From DASRCB01 sp035653295 (lineage in GTDB: Bacteria; Acidobacteriota; Terriglobia; Bryobacterales; Bryobacteraceae): a DNA stretch of 7,890 nucleotides. A model generated the notes under the pieces. The model worked only from the letters and a program-made list of their open reading frames with translations, did no database searches and had not been told where the DNA came from. Position numbers and translations under genes: made by a program. The stretch covers positions 1 through 7,890 of the forward strand of contig DASRCB010000269.1 in assembly GCA_035653295.1 (NCBI GenBank), read 5' to 3'. Shown piece after piece: positions 5,318 to 7,890 of this stretch. The first letter of the stretch is position 1; each line of letters starts with the position of its first letter.

Positions 5318-7890
5318 ATGACGAAACGCAGACTCATCATCTCGATCCTTAGTTTTCTGATCTACGCCGCGCTGGTGTGGTTCGGGGCGCGGTTCTTTAC
5401 CGAGGGGTCGACATTCTATCTGGTGGTCTTCGTTCTCATCGCCCTCGGGCTGACGGTACTCATCGTATATCTGCTCATCTCGCGGCTGACGGCTCAGTCG
5501 CGCGCGCCTGCGGCTTCCCCGGAGAAGCCTCCCGAGGGGGCGGCGGCCGCTGCGAGCGTTTCCGGGGCGGGGCAGGATCCCGAAGTCCGGGCTTTCGGCG
5601 GGCTGATAGGGGACGCGAACACGCGGCTGGCGCAGTCGCCCAAGCTGGCCAGCCGGCGGTTGAGCACCACGGTTACCGGGCTGCCGCTGCTGTTGATCGC
5701 CGGTGACGCGGGTTCCGGAAAAACGTCCACCTTCCTGAACGCGGGTCTGGATCCCGAGCTGCTGTCCGGCCAGGTGTTTCGCGATTCGGACGTGCTGCCC
5801 ACGCGAATCGCCAATCTGTGGTTCGCCAGTGACGTGCTGTTCGTGGAGCCTTCAGGCGCGCTGTTTGGCGGCGACGCGGCTCGCTGGCGTGGCGTTCTGG
5901 ACAGGGTGCGCGCGCGTTCGGCGGCCGGGTTCGTGAAGCGACTGTTCGGCGGCAGGACCCCCGCGCAGCTCCGCGGCGTTATTCTTTTCGTGGACGTTAC
6001 CCCGTTCACGGGCATTCCCGACTCCTCGCGTCTGGGCGCGCTGAGCCGGCGGGTGCAGGAGCGGCTGCGCCAGGTCGGCGAATCTTTTGGCCTGAATTTC
6101 CCGGTATACGTCGTTTTCACCAAAAGCGACAGCATTCCGTACTTCGCCGAATATTTCGCGCACCTCGTGGAGAACGAAGACCAGCAGATTCTGGGATGCA
6201 CGCTGCCCGCCGTGGCGCCGGGCGCGCGGCCCGCGAGCGAGATCTACGGCGAAGCGGAGACGGCGCGCCTCGGCGATGCCTTCAACGGCCTGTATTACTC
6301 GCTGGCCGAGAAGCGCATGGCCATGCTGCCGCGGGAGAACAACGCCGCGGCGAAACCGGCGGTTTACGAGTTCCCGCGTGAAATGAAGCGGCTGCGCGAT
6401 GCTCTGGCGCAGTTCCTGATGGACGCGTTCCGTCCCAACCCGCTTCAACCGGGTCCCATCCTGCGCGGCTTTTATTTCACCGGCGCACGTAAGGTAACCG
6501 TGTCCGCGCTGGCCACTGCGGCGGCAACAGCCGAGCCTCGGGCGCGAGTTTCAGCGGGCGAGGCCACATCACTTTTCAACCTGGCCGAGTACCAGAAGCG
6601 CATGGGGTTAATCGAGCAAGCCGCCCCCAGCCCGGTGGAGACATCGGTCACGCGCTGGTGCTTCGTCGCCGATCTGTTTCACCGCGTGATCCTGCCCGAT
6701 CCGCTCAGCAGCACGCTTGCCTTCGCCAATCGCAGGCAGGACCTGTACCGGCGCGTGCTGTGGGGCGGCGTGGCGGGGTTGGCTTTCATCCTGAGCATTC
6801 TTTGGATTCGCTCATGGTGGGGGAACGCAAATCTGCTGGGTGACGTGCAGGAGGCGGCGCTGATGCCGTGGTCGTACGCGCCGGGAACCCGCGTGCCGAC
6901 GCTGGAGAATCTAAAAGCTATGGACGCGCTCCGTGACCAGCTCGACACGCTGCTCACGAACCAGCGCGAAGGGCCGCCCCTGCGGCTCCGCTGGGGCCTT
7001 TACACCGGCAACCGCGTGGAGCCAGGAGCATATGATCTGTATTTCCAGCGCTTCCGCCAGGTGTTCTACGACGATTTTGCGGGGACCATCGCAGCCACGC
7101 TGATCCGACTGCCGTCTACGCCCGACGCCGGCGACAGCTATAACGCCATTTACGACCGCGTGAAGGCGTACCGCATGATCACGCAATGCAAGTGCTCGCC
7201 GGACGCGGCATTCCTGACGCCGGTACTCACCGACGTATGGCTGACTGGTCGCACCCTCGAGCCTGATCGCGAAGCGCTGGCGCGAAGGCAGATCGATTTC
7301 TACTCCACGGAATTGAAGCACCGGAATCCGTATCACGTTGACGAGAAGAGCGATGTGGTGGAGCGCGGACGCATGTACCTGTCCGCCTTTGGCGGCGTGG
7401 AGCGCATCTACCGCGGCATTGTCGACGAAGCGAACAAGAGCCCGCGGCGTCCCGCGCGGCTGGCCGATCTGGCGCCGAATTATAAAGAGGTGCTCAACAC
7501 GCCCGGAGAGGTGCAGGCCGCCTTCACGCGCGAGGGCTGGATGTTTGCGGCCAATGCGATCAAAGACCCGAGCCGGTTGTCGCTGGGCGAGCCCTGCGTT
7601 CTCGGGAATCAGGCTGCGGCTTCGCAACTGCTCGGCGGGGCGGAAGTGCCGGCACAGCTGCAGACGCTTTACATCCACGACTACATCCGGCGCTGGAAGG
7701 ATTTTATTGCCGCAACATCGGTGCTGCCTTATCGCAACGCACAGGACGCCAGCCACAAACTGAACACGCTGGCGGACAACCGCTCCCCTCTGCTGGCCGC
7801 GATCTTCATGATCTCGGATAACACCAACTTTCCACCGCAGCCCGCAGCTCCTACGCCTGCCGCCAGCGCGCTCACCCGGCTGCTGCCTTC
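5318..7890 (+). CDS. tssM: TssM (IcmF family), T6SS inner-membrane core protein, 3' end cut by window edge
   Basis: TssM spans the envelope and links TssL with TssJ. The frame from ATG 5318 stays open for 857 codons to the window edge; full-length family members usually exceed 1,100 residues, so the C-terminal TssJ-binding part is missing. Two membrane helices at about 5-25 and 33-56 precede a cytoplasmic NTPase domain and a third helix at about 481-499 (WGGVAGLAFILSILW). Walker A is GDAGSGKTS (129-137, Lys135) and the G4-type motif is TKSD (268-271). The expected G3 DTAG is replaced by EPSG (177-180). The periplasmic region contains FTREGW (736-741), matching a conserved IcmF C-terminal signature. 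It begins 22 bases after tssL, with a hairpin at 5299-5312 instead of a clear Shine-Dalgarno. An in-frame GTG at 5297 could add seven residues. Confidence 0.96.
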   Translation, partial: MTKRRLIISILSFLIYAALVWFGARFFTEGSTFYLVVFVLIALGLTVLIVYLLISRLTAQSRAPAASPEKPPEGAAAAASVSGAGQDPEVRAFGGLIGDANTRLAQSPKLASRRLSTTVTGLPLLLIAGDAGSGKTSTFLNAGLDPELLSGQVFRDSDVLPTRIANLWFASDVLFVEPSGALFGGDAARWRGVLDRVRARSAAGFVKRLFGGRTPAQLRGVILFVDVTPFTGIPDSSRLGALSRRVQERLRQVGESFGLNFPVYVVFTKSDSIPYFAEYFAHLVENEDQQILGCTLPAVAPGARPASEIYGEAETARLGDAFNGLYYSLAEKRMAMLPRENNAAAKPAVYEFPREMKRLRDALAQFLMDAFRPNPLQPGPILRGFYFTGARKVTVSALATAAATAEPRARVSAGEATSLFNLAEYQKRMGLIEQAAPSPVETSVTRWCFVADLFHRVILPDPLSSTLAFANRRQDLYRRVLWGGVAGLAFILSILWIRSWWGNANLLGDVQEAALMPWSYAPGTRVPTLENLKAMDALRDQLDTLLTNQREGPPLRLRWGLYTGNRVEPGAYDLYFQRFRQVFYDDFAGTIAATLIRLPSTPDAGDSYNAIYDRVKAYRMITQCKCSPDAAFLTPVLTDVWLTGRTLEPDREALARRQIDFYSTELKHRNPYHVDEKSDVVERGRMYLSAFGGVERIYRGIVDEANKSPRRPARLADLAPNYKEVLNTPGEVQAAFTREGWMFAANAIKDPSRLSLGEPCVLGNQAAASQLLGGAEVPAQLQTLYIHDYIRRWKDFIAATSVLPYRNAQDASHKLNTLADNRSPLLAAIFMISDNTNFPPQPAAPTPAASALTRLLP

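Noticed and set aside
6911..7756. 281-codon minus-strand open frame opposite tssM
   Set aside because: It lies wholly inside the tssM coding region, which carries the FTREGW signature; no protein motif supports the reverse frame.
1..7890. tRNA, rRNA, CRISPR array, insertion sequence or attachment site
   Set aside because: No regularly spaced repeats, terminal inverted repeats, transposase-like frame or RNA gene signature was found on reading the window.

Overview
The window is one five-gene rightward cluster that joins a serine/threonine phosphorylation switch to the inner-membrane core of a type VI secretion system (T6SS). The DNA is GC-rich, coding density is very high, genes abut or overlap, and the kinase, PEGA and LolA-like proteins have a style I associate with Acidobacteriota (Solibacter/Bryobacterales-like). 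That taxonomic call is an inference from protein style only; a deltaproteobacterial or other GC-rich soil lineage is possible.

Layout: positions 1-48 hold the start of a probable divergent (minus-strand) gene for an exported protein, cut by the window edge. Positions 49-260 are a short divergent intergenic region with a 13-bp palindrome and a -10-like hexamer. Then, all on the plus strand: a PP2C phosphatase of PppA type (261-1040; a longer TTG start at 210 is possible); a membrane-spanning Hanks-type kinase of PpkA type (1040-3349); a secreted protein with a PEGA domain and a probable LolA-like domain (3346-4572); TssL/DotU (4582-5295); and TssM/IcmF (from 5318, running off the right edge after 857 codons).

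How the genes fit together: in studied T6SSs a PpkA-like kinase and its PppA phosphatase set the phosphorylation state of Fha or of TssL and so control assembly of the TssJLM membrane complex. Here the phosphatase, kinase, TssL and TssM are consecutive. The phosphatase-kinase junction is TAATG, the kinase-PEGA junction is a 4-base overlap, and the last two gaps are 9 and 22 bases, so one coupled transcript is likely. No FHA protein, TssJ, TssK, sheath, tube or VgrG gene is visible.

The least explained part is the secreted PEGA/LolA-like protein between the kinase and tssL. The kinase has a 27-residue membrane span followed by an outside SH3-like region and TPR-like helices. The two together could form a periplasmic sensing module that feeds the T6SS switch. 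TssM also departs from the family: it keeps Walker A and the TKxD motif, but has EPSG where DTAG is expected.
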